Source of the DNA: Acidimicrobiia bacterium
GTDB taxonomy: Bacteria; Actinomycetota; Acidimicrobiia; IMCC26256; PALSA-610
DNA: 64,000 nt
Direction of reading: 5' to 3'
Assembly (NCBI GenBank): GCA_017882905.1
Contig: JADGOO010000106.1
Span: 1-64,000, forward strand
The position numbers and the translations under genes were made by a program. The notes beneath the pieces are model-generated. The model did not search any database. It was not told where the DNA came from and was given only the letters and a program-made list of their open reading frames with translations. Of the stretch, positions 63,378 through 64,000 are shown piece by piece (the first letter of the stretch is position 1; each line of letters starts with the position of its first letter).

Positions 63378-64000
63378 ATGCAAGGGCGACGCGGCGAGGA
63401 GGGGGCGGCCACGATCGGGCACGACGCGCCGGCAGCGGCGCTCGTGCGGCATCTCGCGATCCTGGTCGTCTACTACCTGAAGGACAACAGCGACCTGCCG
63501 CTGCTCGAGCTGCACCTGCAGCGCATCGCGCAGCACACCCACGTGCCGTACACGCTGTTCGCGGTGGCAAATCGGGTGAGCCCCGAGGCACGGGAGATCA
63601 TCCGCGCCCAGCCGCACGTGGTGGAGTGCGACATCACGCCGACCGACGCTCGCGGGAGTCGCGAGCACGGCTACTACCTCGACGCGATGTTGCGCATCGC
63701 CCTCACGGCGGGCGTGACCCATGTGTGCACGCTCGACGTCGACTCGTTCCCGATCGACGATCGCTGGCTCGACGTGCTCGTCGCCAAGATGCCCCCTTCG
63801 GGCGTGGTCGGGATCCTGCGCCGCGAGAACGGCGACGTGGCGCTCGCGCACCCGTCGTGCATCCTGGCCACCCGAGAGTTCTTCGGCCGCTTCTCGCCGA
63901 GCTTCTCGCCCGATGCCGAGGACACCAACGAGTTCCGGCGGTTCCTGCGCACCACCGGCCAGGCGGCCGACACGGGTATCCGCCTCACCGCGGCGCTGTG
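63378..64000 (+). CDS. Glycosyltransferase-like protein, truncated by the window end
   Basis: Own translation: AILVVYYLKDNSDLPLLELHLQRIAQHTHVPYTLFAV...VTHVCTLDVDSFPIDDRWLDVL (DxD-like); no stop before 64000. Confidence 0.65.
   Translation, partial: MQGRRGEEGAATIGHDAPAAALVRHLAILVVYYLKDNSDLPLLELHLQRIAQHTHVPYTLFAVANRVSPEAREIIRAQPHVVECDITPTDARGSREHGYYLDAMLRIALTAGVTHVCTLDVDSFPIDDRWLDVLVAKMPPSGVVGILRRENGDVALAHPSCILATREFFGRFSPSFSPDAEDTNEFRRFLRTTGQAADTGIRLTAAL

Noticed and set aside
61585-63591. 668-aa antisense ORF over rimM-trmD-rplS
   Set aside because: All three sense genes are conserved and certain.
1-64000. CRISPR arrays, IS elements, prophage, tRNA or rRNA genes
   Set aside because: I looked for regularly spaced repeats, transposase/integrase motifs and tRNA T-loop signatures and saw none; a tRNAscan/CRISPR tool run would be decisive.

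Overview
High-GC, gene-dense chromosomal segment from an actinobacterium; gene content and order suggest the Acidimicrobiia, but that is inference. I found about 60 protein-coding genes and no convincing tRNA, rRNA, CRISPR, phage or IS element. The right half is conserved housekeeping: pckG; rpmB; fakA-like; recG-rsmD-coaD; yceD-rpmF-plsX-acpP-like-rnc-fpg-like-acyP-smc; ftsY-ffh-rpsP-khpA-rimM-trmD-rplS. The left half holds two opposed two-component systems, ribB, an MptB-like mannosyltransferase, a CoA-transferase, purK, rmuC, uvrD2, three adjacent HExxH enzymes, and a galT-galK-galK-HIT cluster. It also has tandem LLM oxidoreductases, PAC2, an ABC exporter and a MhuD-like protein. Main leads: (1) the ACP between plsX and rnc has Asp in place of the phosphopantetheine Ser; (2) tandem galactokinases, one with Gly at the motif-1 Glu; (3) an Fpg-like protein in the rnc-smc locus lacking several usual Fpg residues; (4) an 88-aa internal tandem duplication in the SMC C-terminal arm, with a weaker 90-aa repeat in the N-terminal arm; (5) a perfect 8-bp inverted repeat over the promoter of a CoA-transferase; (6) many TANNNT boxes 6-10 nt before start codons, implying widespread leaderless transcription.
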